Source: Alphaproteobacteria bacterium
Lineage (GTDB): Bacteria; Pseudomonadota; Alphaproteobacteria; ATCC43930; CGMCC-115725
Assembly (NCBI GenBank): GCA_021325525.1
Contig: JAJPHB010000023.1
Span: 1 to 48,190 of the forward strand
Reading direction: 5' to 3'
Length of the DNA: 48,190 nt
Of this stretch, positions 40,731 through 48,190 are shown one piece after another; position 1 is the stretch's first letter; every line of letters starts with the position of its first letter. The notes beneath the pieces are model-generated. The model saw nothing but the letters and a program-made list of their open reading frames with translations. It did no database searches and was not told where the DNA came from. A program made the translations under genes and the position numbers.

Positions 40731-42401
40731 TCAATTCCGCCCCCCGAGCAACCCGCGCGCCACGACCTGCGCCTGGATTTCGGCGGCGCCTTCGAAGATG
40801 TTGAGGATGCGCGCGTCGCACAGCACCCGGCTCACCTCGTATTCGAGAGCGTAGCCATTGCCGCCGTGAATCTGCAGCGCGGCATCGGCGTTGGACCAGG
40901 CGACGCGCGCCGCCAGCAGCTTCGCCATGCCGGCCTCGATGTCGCAGCGCCGACCGCTGTCCTTCTCGCGCGCCGCGAAATAGGCGAGCTGGCGCGCCGC
41001 CATGGTCTCGGCGGCCATCCAGGCGAGCTTGCCGTGGACGCGCGGGAAGGCGATGAGGCTCTGCCCGAATTGCCGCCGCTCCCGGGCGTAGCGCCAGCCG
41101 AGCTCCAGCGCGGTTTGCGCGACACCGGTCGCCCGCGCCGCGGTCTGGATGCGCGCGCTCTCGAAGGTGGCCATCAATTGCTTGAAGCCCTGCCCCTCGA
41201 CGCCGCCCAGGAGATTCTCCGCCGGCACGGCGAAGCCGTCGAAGGCGATCTCGTACTCCTTCATCCCGCGGTATCCGAGGACCGGGATCTCGCCGCCGCT
41301 CATGCCCGGCGCCGGAAACGGCGCCTCCGCCGTGCCGCGCGGCTTCTCCGCGAGGAACATGCTGAGGCCGCGCCAGCCGCTCTCGGCGGGGCCGGTGCGC
41401 GCGAGGAGGGTCATGAGGTCGCTGCGCGCGGCGTGGGTGATCCACGTCTTGTTGCCGGTGATGCGGTAGAGATCCCCTTCCCGCACCGCGCGGGTCTTGA
41501 GGCTGCCGAGATCGGAGCCAGTATCGGGCTCGGTGAAAACCGCGGTCGGCAGGATCTCGCCCGAGGCGATGCGCGGCAGCCAGCGCGCCTTCTGCGCCGC
41601 GGTGCCGCCGGTGCGAATGAGCTCGGCCGCGATCTCGGAGCGCGTGCCGAGCGAGCCGACGCCGATATAGGCGCGCGACAGCTCCTCGGAGACGACGACC
41701 ATGGCGAGCTTGCCGAGGCCGAGGCCGCCGAATTCTTCGGGCACGGTGAGGCCGAAGACGCCGAGCGCGGCCATCTCCTCGATGACGGCAAGCGGGATGA
41801 GCGCATCGGCAAGGTGCCAGCCCTGCGCGAAGGGCGCGACGCGCTCGGCCGCGAAGCGGCGGAACTGCTCGCGCACCATGTCGAGCGCCTCGTCGCCGAG
41901 GCCGCTGCGGCCGAAATCGCCGGTTTCGAGCCCCTCGCGCAGCAGGGAGGCGAGGCGCGCCCGCGCCGCGGCGCTGTTGCCGCCGCCGATCAGCGTCGTG
42001 ACCTCGGGCCGGCGGAAAGCGGCGAGCGCCGCGCCATCGAGGCCGAGATCGGCGGGCCGCGCGATCTCGGCCTGGCTCAAACCGATGCCGCCTTCGAGCT
42101 GCGCCAGATACTCGCCGAAGACCATCTGCAGCATCAGCCGCTCGGCCTCGCGCAGCGCGCCCGCTTCGTCGAGCCGCACGGCCCAGAGCCGCATCTGCCG
42201 CAGCGCTTCGACATAAGTCGCCATCCAGGCAAAGCCGTGCGCCGCGAATTGGTGGCGGTCGAGCAGCGCCGGCTCGACCGCCCCCGCAGGCGCCACGCGT
42301 TGCGCCACAGCCTGCTTGCCCGCCGCGAGCAGCCCCTCCGCCGCGGCGAGAGCGCGCGCGGTCAGCGGCAGGAGGTCGGGGAGGGGAACCGCTTCGATCA
42401 C
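40731..42401 (-). CDS. mcd: (2S)-methylsuccinyl-CoA dehydrogenase
   Basis: 556 residues from the GTG at 42401 with GGAGG just upstream. The frame stays open to 42467, but that extra part ([11 protein letters not shown]) is encoded by a repeat and is not likely to be translated. About 160 extra N-terminal residues before the acyl-CoA dehydrogenase fold, then [38 protein letters not shown] and the C-terminal [20 protein letters not shown], are typical of the methylsuccinyl-CoA dehydrogenase group, which oxidises methylsuccinyl-CoA to mesaconyl-CoA in the ethylmalonyl-CoA pathway. Context with ccr and ecm supports this over a general acyl-CoA dehydrogenase. Confidence 0.88.
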   Translation of the reverse strand: MIEAVPLPDLLPLTARALAAAEGLLAAGKQAVAQRVAPAGAVEPALLDRHQFAAHGFAWMATYVEALRQMRLWAVRLDEAGALREAERLMLQMVFGEYLAQLEGGIGLSQAEIARPADLGLDGAALAAFRRPEVTTLIGGGNSAAARARLASLLREGLETGDFGRSGLGDEALDMVREQFRRFAAERVAPFAQGWHLADALIPLAVIEEMAALGVFGLTVPEEFGGLGLGKLAMVVVSEELSRAYIGVGSLGTRSEIAAELIRTGGTAAQKARWLPRIASGEILPTAVFTEPDTGSDLGSLKTRAVREGDLYRITGNKTWITHAARSDLMTLLARTGPAESGWRGLSMFLAEKPRGTAEAPFPAPGMSGGEIPVLGYRGMKEYEIAFDGFAVPAENLLGGVEGQGFKQLMATFESARIQTAARATGVAQTALELGWRYARERRQFGQSLIAFPRVHGKLAWMAAETMAARQLAYFAAREKDSGRRCDIEAGMAKLLAARVAWSNADAALQIHGGNGYALEYEVSRVLCDARILNIFEGAAEIQAQVVARGLLGGRN

Positions 42402-42419
42402 CTCACCTCCGCTGCAATC

Positions 42420-42578
42420 TCCCTCTCCCCTTTGCGGGAGAGGGCCGGGGTGAGGGGTCTTACCCAAATCCAGCCGCGAAGCGGCGCCAAACCCCTCACC
42501 CTCCCATCGCTCCGCGATGGGCCCCCCTGAGCTTTAGTCGAAAGGCTTCTCCCGCAAGGGGAGAGGAGCCGCGCAGCC
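42420..42578. repeat. Pair of inverted GC-rich repeats between ccr and mcd
   Basis: CCCTCTCCCCTTTGCGGGAG followed by AGGGCCGGGGTGAGGGGT at the left, and ACCCCTCACCCTCC, then CTTCTCCCGCAAGGGGAGAGG at the right, face each other about 100 bases apart. They can pair over long distance or each fold alone. The element fills the 199-base gap between two genes of the same operon. Confidence 0.7.
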
Positions 42579-42600
42579 GGCCCAATCTCATAGGCCGCCA

Positions 42601-43896
42601 TCACGCGTGAATCGCGTCCTCGAGGGTGCGCAGGCCCGGCCGCTTCGCCTGGACCAGCACGGCCATGTTCCCCGGGCGGTGCTCGTTGCGCCACATCTTG
42701 GTATGCGCGCGCGGGATGTCGTTCCAGGCGAAGACTTCGGACATGCAGGGGTCGATGCGGCGCTCGACAACGAGATGGTTCGCCTGGCTCGCCTGCAGGA
42801 GGTTGGCGAAATGGCTGCCCTGGATGCGCTTCTGCCGCATCCACACGAAGCGCGCATCGAAGGTGATGTTGTAGCCGGTGGTGCCGGCGCAGAAGACGAC
42901 CATGCCGCCGCGCTTCACGACGAAGCAGGAGACCGGGAAGGTCTGCTCGCCCGGATGCTCGAAGACGAAATCGACGTCGTTGCCCTTGCCGGTGATGTCC
43001 CAGATCGCCTTGCCGAATTCCCGGCACTTCTTCATGTACTGGGCGTAGGTCGCCGCGTCGTCGACATCGGGGAGCTGGCCCCAGCAATCGAATTTCTTGC
43101 GGTTGATGACGCCCTTGGCGCCGAGCGAAAGGACGAAATCGCGCTTCTCGTCCTCGGAGATGACGGCGATGGCGTTGGCGCCCGCCGTCGCGATGAGCTG
43201 GATCGCCATCGAACCGAGCCCGCCGGCGGCGCCCCAGACGAGGACGTTGTGCCCCGGCCGCAGGATGTGCGGACGGTGGCCGAACAGCATGCGGTAGGCG
43301 GTCGCCAGAGTGAGCACGTAGCAGCCGCTCTCCTCCCAGGTCAGGTGCCGCGGCCGCGGCATGAGCTGGCGACCCTGGACGCGGGCGAATTGGGCGAAGG
43401 AGCCGTCGGGCGTCTCGTAGCCCCAGATGCGCTGCGAGGGCGAGAACATCGGATCGCCCCCGTTGCACTCCTCGTCATCGCCGTCATCCTGGTTGCAGTG
43501 GACGACGACCTCGTCGCCGACCTTCCAGCGCTTCACCTTGGAGCCCACCGCCCAGACGATGCCCGAGGCGTCGGAGCCGGCGATATGGAAGGGAGCCTTG
43601 TGAATGTCGAACGGCGAGACCGGCTTGCCGAGCGAGGCCCAGACGCCGTTGTAGTTGACGCCCGCCGCCATCACCATGACCAGCACCTCGTCGGGGCCGA
43701 GCTCCGGAGTCGGCACGACCTCGACGCGCATCGCCTCCTCGGGCGCGCCATGCCGCTCGCGCCGGATGGCCCAGGCATACATGCGCGCGGGCACATGACC
43801 GAGAGGCGGAATCTCGCCCAGCTCGTAAAGGTCCTTCAAAACCGGCGCCGGCGGCGGCGGGTTGCGCAACGGGATGATCTCGGCGGGTTCGCTCAT
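42601..43896 (-). CDS. ccr: Crotonyl-CoA carboxylase/reductase
   Basis: 431 residues from the ATG at 43896, standard length. Medium-chain reductase fold with NADPH site LVWGAAGGLGSMAIQLIATA. GVNYNGVWASLGKPVSPFDI, HIAGSDASGIVWAVG, the CNQDDGDDEECNGGDPMFSP segment, GYETPDGSFAQFARVQ and FEHPGEQTFPVS are characteristic of Ccr. It carboxylates crotonyl-CoA to (2S)-ethylmalonyl-CoA, the key step of the ethylmalonyl-CoA pathway for C2 assimilation. Divergent from ecm; upstream of mcd on the same strand. Confidence 0.97.
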   Translation of the reverse strand: MSEPAEIIPLRNPPPPAPVLKDLYELGEIPPLGHVPARMYAWAIRRERHGAPEEAMRVEVVPTPELGPDEVLVMVMAAGVNYNGVWASLGKPVSPFDIHKAPFHIAGSDASGIVWAVGSKVKRWKVGDEVVVHCNQDDGDDEECNGGDPMFSPSQRIWGYETPDGSFAQFARVQGRQLMPRPRHLTWEESGCYVLTLATAYRMLFGHRPHILRPGHNVLVWGAAGGLGSMAIQLIATAGANAIAVISEDEKRDFVLSLGAKGVINRKKFDCWGQLPDVDDAATYAQYMKKCREFGKAIWDITGKGNDVDFVFEHPGEQTFPVSCFVVKRGGMVVFCAGTTGYNITFDARFVWMRQKRIQGSHFANLLQASQANHLVVERRIDPCMSEVFAWNDIPRAHTKMWRNEHRPGNMAVLVQAKRPGLRTLEDAIHA

Positions 43897-43969
43897 TGCG
43901 GGTCTCCACAGATGCGGCGCGCGCTTGCTGCGCCGCAAACGCCATGATGTTGCACCGCGACAAACGCTT

Positions 43970-44029
43970 TTTGCCAGTGGCAAATTCCCGTAGACGGCTA
44001 TCTGCCCCGTCGTGCTGGCAAAATTTGCC
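43970..44029. promoter_or_regulatory. Paired TTTGC/GCAAA dyads between ccr and ecm
   Basis: TTTGCCA-G-TGGCAAA (43970-43984) and GGCAAA-A-TTTGCC (44017-44029) are two near-perfect dyads built from the same half site, in the 229-base gap between the divergent genes. Short-chain-acyl-CoA regulators (RamB, PccR) are known to bind TTTGCAAA-type sites, so control by a regulator of that family is plausible. Confidence 0.55.
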
Positions 44030-44064
44030 GGGGATCCGCGGGACGCGGCGCGGGGAACAAGTGT

Positions 44065-44093
44065 TTGTCAATGTTGCGGCGCAGCAACTATGC
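44065..44093 (+). promoter_or_regulatory. Promoter of ecm with an internal dyad
   Basis: TTGTCA (44065-44070), 17 bases, CTATGC (44088-44093), then about 32 bases to the start codon. The spacer contains the inverted repeat GTTGC (44073-44077) / GCAAC (44084-44088), which a regulator could use. Confidence 0.5.
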
Positions 44094-44125
44094 TCGGTCG
44101 ATCGAGGCCGAGGGGAGGGAAAGCG

Positions 44126-46147
44126 ATGCGCGATTCGGGCGAGGCGGCAGCGGTGCGGCGCGAGGAGCCCTGGCTCATCCGGACATATTCCGGCCATTCC
44201 TCGGCCGCCGCCTCGAACGCCCTCTTCCGCACCAACCTGGCGCGCGGGCAGACCGGGCTCTCGGTCGCCTTCGACCTGCCGACTCAGACAGGCTACGACA
44301 GCGACGATCCCCTTGCCGCCGGCGAGGTCGGCAAGGTCGGCGTGCCGGTCGCACATCTCGGCGACATGCGGGCGCTTTTCGAGGGCATTCCACTGGCGCG
44401 CATGAACACCTCCATGACCATCAACGCGCCGGCCGCGTGGCTCCTCGCCCTCTACATCGCCGTCGCCGAGGAGCAGGGCGCGCGCCGCGCCGAGCTCGCC
44501 GGCACGACGCAGAACGACATTCTGAAAGAGTATCTCTCGCGCGGCACGCACATCTTCCCGCCGGCGCCGAGCCTGCGCCTCACCGCCGACATCGCCGCCT
44601 TCACCTGCCGCGAGATGCCGAAATGGAACCCGGTCAATGTCTGCTCCTACCACCTCCAGGAGGCGGGGGCGACGCCGGTGCAGGAGGTGGCCTACGCGCT
44701 CGCCAATGCCGAGGCCATTCTCGATGCGACGATCGCTTCCGGGCAGCTTCCGGCGGCGGAGCTGCCGCGCCTCGTCGGCCGCATCAGCTTCTTCGTCAAT
44801 GCCGGGCTGCGCTTCATCACCGAGATGTGCAAGATGCGCGCCTTCGCGCGGCTCTGGGAGGAGATCTGCCGCGAGCGCTACGGCGTCACGGAGGAGAAGC
44901 ACCGCCGCCTGCGCTACGGCGTCCAGGTGAATTCGCTGGGTTTGACCGAGCAGCAGCCGGAAAACAACGTCTACCGCATCCTCCTCGAAATGCTCGCCGT
45001 GACCCTCTCGAAGCGGGCGCGGGCGCGGGCCGTGCAGCTCCCGGCCTGGAACGAGGCGCTCGGCTTGCCGCGGCCCTGGGATCAGCAATGGAGCCTTCGC
45101 CTCCAGCAGATCGTGGCCTACGAGACCGATCTCCTCGACTACGGCGACATCTTCGACGGCGCCCCCGAGATCGAGCGCAAGGTTGCCGAAATCGCCGAGG
45201 CGGCGCGCGCCGAGCTCGACGCCATCCGCGCCATGGGCGGGGCCGTCGCCGCCATCGAGAGCGGCTATACGAAGCAGCGCCTCGTCGAATCGAATGCCCG
45301 CCGCCTCGCCGCGATCGAGCGCGGCGAGCAGGTGGTTGTCGGCGTCAACCGCTTCACCGAAAGCGCGCCGTCGCCGCTCCTCGCCGGGGAGGCCGCGGAT
45401 TTCCTCGTTCCCGACGCCGCCGCCGAGACGGCGCAGATCGAGCGCCTCGTCGCCTGGCGCGCGGCGCGCGATCAGAAGGCCGTCGCCGCCGCTCTCGCCG
45501 CGCTCGAACGGGCGGCGCGCGAGGGCGGCAACATCATGGAGCCCTCGCTCGCCTGCGCCCGCGCCGGCGTCACGACGGGCGAATGGGCGGCGCGGCTGCG
45601 TCTCGTCTTCGGCGATTACCGCGCGCCGACGGGTCTCGGCCAGGTGGCGCCGCACGGCGAGGGCGAGGCGATCGCGGCGGTGCGGCGGCGCCTTGCCGAA
45701 GTCTCGGCGGCGCGCGGGCGGCGCCTCAAGATGCTCGTCGGCAAGCCTGGCCTCGACGGCCATTCGAGCGGCGCCGAGCAGGTGGCGCTGAAGGCGCGCG
45801 ATGCCGGCTTCGAGGTCGTCTACGAGGGCATCCGCCTGACGCCGGCGCAGATCGTCAACGCCGCCCTCGAGGAAGGCGTCCACGTCATCGGCCTCTCGAT
45901 TCTCTCGGGCAGCCATCTCGGCCTTGTCGGCGACATTCTGCGCCGCATGGCGGAGGCCGGGATCGGCCATATCCCCATCGTCCTCGGCGGCATCATTCCG
46001 GAGGCGGACGCGGCGGCGCTCCGCCGTGCCGGCGTCGCCCGCATCTACACGCCCAAGGACTACGACCTCACCGCCATCATGCGCGACATCGTCGAGCTGC
46101 TGGCGGCGGACGGGGTCGCGAAGGCGCCGTCGCTCAGCGCGACGTGA
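44126..46147 (+). CDS. ecm: Ethylmalonyl-CoA mutase (B12-dependent)
   Basis: 673 residues from the ATG at 44126, with GGGGAGGG upstream. The mutase barrel (SVAFDLPTQTGYDSDDPLA, MNTSMTINAPAAWLLALYI, GTTQNDILKEYLSRGTHIFP, YHLQEAGATPVQEVAYALA, NSLGLTEQQPENNVYRILLE) is followed by a C-terminal cobalamin-binding domain with the DxHxxG motif in VGKPGLDGHSSGAEQVA and GLSILSGSHLGLVGDI. It converts ethylmalonyl-CoA to methylsuccinyl-CoA. Assignment to ethylmalonyl- rather than methylmalonyl-CoA mutase rests mainly on single-chain length, the FDLPTQTGYDSD segment and the ccr/mcd context. Confidence 0.92.
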   Translation: MRDSGEAAAVRREEPWLIRTYSGHSSAAASNALFRTNLARGQTGLSVAFDLPTQTGYDSDDPLAAGEVGKVGVPVAHLGDMRALFEGIPLARMNTSMTINAPAAWLLALYIAVAEEQGARRAELAGTTQNDILKEYLSRGTHIFPPAPSLRLTADIAAFTCREMPKWNPVNVCSYHLQEAGATPVQEVAYALANAEAILDATIASGQLPAAELPRLVGRISFFVNAGLRFITEMCKMRAFARLWEEICRERYGVTEEKHRRLRYGVQVNSLGLTEQQPENNVYRILLEMLAVTLSKRARARAVQLPAWNEALGLPRPWDQQWSLRLQQIVAYETDLLDYGDIFDGAPEIERKVAEIAEAARAELDAIRAMGGAVAAIESGYTKQRLVESNARRLAAIERGEQVVVGVNRFTESAPSPLLAGEAADFLVPDAAAETAQIERLVAWRAARDQKAVAAALAALERAAREGGNIMEPSLACARAGVTTGEWAARLRLVFGDYRAPTGLGQVAPHGEGEAIAAVRRRLAEVSAARGRRLKMLVGKPGLDGHSSGAEQVALKARDAGFEVVYEGIRLTPAQIVNAALEEGVHVIGLSILSGSHLGLVGDILRRMAEAGIGHIPIVLGGIIPEADAAALRRAGVARIYTPKDYDLTAIMRDIVELLAADGVAKAPSLSAT

Positions 46148-46155
46148 CGGTCAGG

Positions 46156-46311
46156 TCAGAAATTCACCCACCAGAGGATGGCGAAGGCGATGGCGATGGC
46201 GGCGAGCGAGATGGCGAGGACATAACGGACGACGCCCTCGCGCGTCGCGCCCCGCGCTTCCTTCGCCGGGACCTCGATCCGCCCCCTCTCCTCCGCCGGT
46301 CTCTCGTCCAT
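46156..46311 (-). CDS. Very small single-pass membrane protein
   Basis: 51 residues from the ATG at 46311 with GAGGAGG upstream. A charged N-terminus (MDERPAEERGRIEVPAKEAR) leads to one membrane helix near the C-terminus (VLAISLAAIAIAFAILWWVN) and ends NF. The strong ribosome-binding site and clean hydrophobic helix support a real gene. It is convergent with ecm, with 8 bases between stop codons. Family not recognised. Confidence 0.72.
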   Translation of the reverse strand: MDERPAEERGRIEVPAKEARGATREGVVRYVLAISLAAIAIAFAILWWVNF

Positions 46312-46381
46312 GCCGCGCCTCCTCGGGTGGAAACGCGCCCTGAAGGCATTCGATCCGAGGCAGGGGGCGGCCGTCCGCCGC

Positions 46382-46561
46382 CTATTCGTTGAGGCGCAGC
46401 GGGTTCATATAGTCGTTCTCGGTCTGGAAGACCGAGCGGATGTCCTGGCTGATGCCGAGGAAGGATTGAGTGTCGGCGGCGCCGCCCGGCCCCGCCGAGG
46501 CGCAGCCCGCGAGAGCCAGCCCGGCGAGGACGGCCACCGCCCAGTATGTGCGCAGTTTCAT
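46382..46561 (-). CDS. Very small lipoprotein
   Basis: 59 residues from the ATG at 46561 with GGGAGC upstream. The lipoprotein signal AVAVLAGLALAGC is followed by a 40-residue mature part (SAGPGGAADTQSFLGISQDI, then RSVFQTENDYMNPLRLNE). Unknown function. The 264 bases upstream, up to the ACT-domain gene in the other direction, hold only presumed promoters. Confidence 0.72.
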   Translation of the reverse strand: MKLRTYWAVAVLAGLALAGCASAGPGGAADTQSFLGISQDIRSVFQTENDYMNPLRLNE

Positions 46562-46825
46562 GCGAATGCTCCCGTATCGGGTGGAGCGCAGATGCGCCCT
46601 ATCCTATCGTCGCGCGAGTTTAGCCCCGGTAAACGCCGGCGGCAGTGATGCGTGACACATCCCGACGAAACTTTCCGTGATGAGGATCGACGCCGTACGC
46701 GCTCGCATCGCGATTGACGCCGCCGGCTCCCATATCTTAGCCTTTCCCCGTCATGTCGGTGACGCTCCCAGCGGCTCGGACGAGCCGGCGAATTAGCAAC
46801 CCGGTCCTGCGCAAGGATCGGGTCC

Positions 46826-47155
46826 ATGCCATTCGCCCTCTCGCCCCGCTACAGGAGCCTCGTCGCCATGTCATCCGCCGCCGCGCCAGCGCCGCGCTCT
46901 GAGCCAGCCTCCACCGCCTGCTTTGCCGTCCATGCTCGAGCCGAGCCCGGCGTCATGCCGCGCGTCCTCGAACTCTTTGCGAAGCGCGGCCTCGTGCCGT
47001 CGAGCTGGCACAGCACCGTCGCCGGCACCGAAAATCGCGAGCTCACCATCGATATCCAGATGCGCGGCATGGAGGCGGCGCTCGCCGATTACGTCGCCGC
47101 CTGCCTGCGGCAGATCGTCGGCGTCGATGTCGTCCTGACCTCGCGCAAGCGTTAG
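46826..47155 (+). CDS. ACT-domain protein
   Basis: 109 residues from the ATG at 46826 (AAGGA upstream; an ATG at 46868 is in frame). Residues about 30-105 form one ACT-like fold: ACFAVHARAEPGVMPRVLEL, then FAKRGLVPSSWHSTV, and the IQMRGMEAALADYVAACLRQ helix followed by IVGVDVVLT. It resembles the small subunit of acetolactate synthase but is single-domain and has no large subunit nearby, so it may be a free-standing amino acid sensor. 43 bases from the Nudix gene. Confidence 0.78.
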   Translation: MPFALSPRYRSLVAMSSAAAPAPRSEPASTACFAVHARAEPGVMPRVLELFAKRGLVPSSWHSTVAGTENRELTIDIQMRGMEAALADYVAACLRQIVGVDVVLTSRKR

Positions 47156-47198
47156 CATCGCGCTTGATGCATCCGCACAGGCGGCGGCGAGGGCGGGA

Positions 47199-48050
47199 AT
47201 GAGCTTCATCGACCATGTGAAGGCCTGCAACACCTATCGCCCCGACCGCTTCCTGCCGCTGCGCCGCGGCGCCGACCGGATCGGCTTCATCCGCCGCGAC
47301 AACGCCGCGGCGCTGCGCCGCTTTCCCGGCGTCTTCCGGGTCGGCCATGAGGCGGTCGAGCTCGTCGCCGGCGGCGGCTTCGACGCGCTCACCGCCGCCG
47401 TCGACGACGTCGTCGAGGCGCTCGCCGCCGAGGGGCTCGTCGAGAAGTGGCGGCATGAATCCTTTGCCGTCGCGCCGCGCTGGCAGGCGCCGCCGCTCTT
47501 CAAGCTGGACCGCGGCGCCCTCGCCTTCTTCGGCGTCACGGCGCAAGGCGTCCACCTCAACGGCTGGCGCCGCGACGCCGGCGGGCTGAGGCTGTGGATC
47601 GGCCGGCGGGCGCCTGACAAGAAGGTGGCGCCCGGCAAGCTCGACAATCTCGTCGCCGGCGGCATCGGCTTCGGCCACGGCATCTTCGAGACGCTGGCGA
47701 AGGAGGCGGCGGAGGAAGCCGCGATGGAGCGCGCCCTCATCGAGCGCGCGATCCCCGTCGGCGCCATCACCTACCGCATGGAGACGCGCCAGGGTCTGCG
47801 CGACGACGTGCTCTTCGTCTACGACCTCGAGACGCCGGCCGCGTTTCTACCGCGCAACACCGATGGCGAGATCAGCGAGTTCCGCCTGATGCCGGCCGAA
47901 GAGGTCGTCGAGCGCATCCGGACCGGCGACGACTTCAAGTTCAACGTCAACCTCGTCATCCTCGATTTCGCGCTCCGCCACGGGGTCATCACCCCGGACG
48001 AGCCCGAATACCTCGCCCTCGTCACCGGCCTCCGCCGCCCGCTCGATTAA
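47199..48050 (+). CDS. Nudix hydrolase with N-terminal DUF4743-like domain
   Basis: 283 residues. The N-terminal half (SFIDHVKACNTYRPDRFLPL, RVGHEAVELV) matches the domain found before Nudix domains in thiamine-pyrophosphokinase-related proteins. The Nudix box is degenerate: GGIGFGHGIFETLAKEAAEE keeps ETxxKEAxEE but lacks the first Glu of the usual GX5E. The C-terminal part (RDDVLFVYDLETP, EISEFRLMPAEEVVERIRTG, NVNLVILDFALRHG) is typical. Likely hydrolyses a nucleoside or thiamine diphosphate derivative; the substrate is unknown. Confidence 0.86.
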   Translation: MSFIDHVKACNTYRPDRFLPLRRGADRIGFIRRDNAAALRRFPGVFRVGHEAVELVAGGGFDALTAAVDDVVEALAAEGLVEKWRHESFAVAPRWQAPPLFKLDRGALAFFGVTAQGVHLNGWRRDAGGLRLWIGRRAPDKKVAPGKLDNLVAGGIGFGHGIFETLAKEAAEEAAMERALIERAIPVGAITYRMETRQGLRDDVLFVYDLETPAAFLPRNTDGEISEFRLMPAEEVVERIRTGDDFKFNVNLVILDFALRHGVITPDEPEYLALVTGLRRPLD

Positions 48051-48079
48051 AGGAGGCGAGGGAGCAGGATGGAAGCTTG

Positions 48080-48106
48080 CACCACGAAGACACCAAGGAC
48101 ACGAAG
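48080..48106. repeat. CACGAAG-type dispersed repeat near the window end
   Basis: CACCACGAAGACACCAAGGA followed by CACGAAG, a near copy of the word at 24131-24155 in inverse orientation. The last 140 bases of the window (48051-48190) otherwise show no complete gene. Confidence 0.5.
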
Positions 48107-48190
48107 TCCTTTTCGCGCGCAGCGCAGCAGCTATCGGATTCTGCCCAAATCCGCGACCGCCGGGAGATCGATGGCGCTCCGCGCCGTCTC

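Overview
This is a GC-rich chromosomal segment from an alphaproteobacterium. Supporting marker genes are RcdA (DUF1465), a hisZ-purA pair, a COQ7-type ubiquinone hydroxylase, a ROSE-type RNA thermometer ahead of hsp20, the ethylmalonyl-CoA pathway genes, and an etfBA-hbd-pduO cluster. Gene content fits the Rhodospirillales/Rhizobiales range, but no rRNA or other decisive marker fixes the order. There is no phage, plasmid, integron, CRISPR array or complete insertion sequence; almost everything is core metabolism, with one decayed antitoxin gene.

Layout. 1-2.4 kb: an iron-type operon (imelysin-like protein plus di-haem peroxidase, minus strand) behind a palindromic operator. 2.4-4.9 kb: hisZ-purA. 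5.0-7.1 kb: a GlxA-type regulator divergent from an isonitrile-hydratase-like DJ-1 protein and a cupin. 7.2-12.2 kb: an alpha/beta hydrolase divergent from an unusual isc operon (iscR, two cysteine desulfurases, iscA, a shrunken HscA-like protein, ferredoxin) that has no iscU or hscB. 12.3-17.2 kb: a receiver protein, mnmA, a NIPSNAP protein, a periplasmic binding protein, efp and an inositol monophosphatase. 17.2-20.7 kb: a three-gene envelope module (OmpA-like, MotA/TolQ-like, MotB/OmpA-like with a long coiled coil). 20.7-28.4 kb: a lipoprotein, rpmE, rcdA, hsp20 with heat-shock promoter and thermometer, thioesterase, hydrolase, metY and several small or secreted proteins. 28.4-34.3 kb: an MttB-like methyltransferase, its usual small partner protein, tRNA-Leu, dsbB-coq7, and a dimethylglycine/sarcosine dehydrogenase. 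34.6-39.3 kb: hicB pseudogene, HNH nuclease, hbd, etfA, etfB, pduO and a small membrane protein. 39.4-46.1 kb: a flavin monooxygenase, then methylsuccinyl-CoA dehydrogenase and crotonyl-CoA carboxylase/reductase, divergent from ethylmalonyl-CoA mutase. 46.1-48.1 kb: two very small envelope proteins, an ACT protein and a Nudix protein.

Functional threads. The ethylmalonyl-CoA genes (ccr, mcd, ecm), the cobalamin adenosyltransferase that can supply the mutase cofactor, the electron-transfer flavoprotein that can accept electrons from the acyl-CoA dehydrogenase, and 3-hydroxybutyryl-CoA dehydrogenase together suggest growth on C2 or C1 compounds or turnover of polyhydroxybutyrate. The MttB-like protein and the dimethylglycine/sarcosine dehydrogenase point to use of methylated amines or betaines. 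The isc operon is the most unusual part: the scaffold and co-chaperone are absent and the chaperone has collapsed to about 160 residues while its reading frame stays intact.

Short GC-rich palindromic repeats recur between genes; one copy encodes the C-terminus of a cysteine desulfurase, and a pair sits between ccr and mcd.
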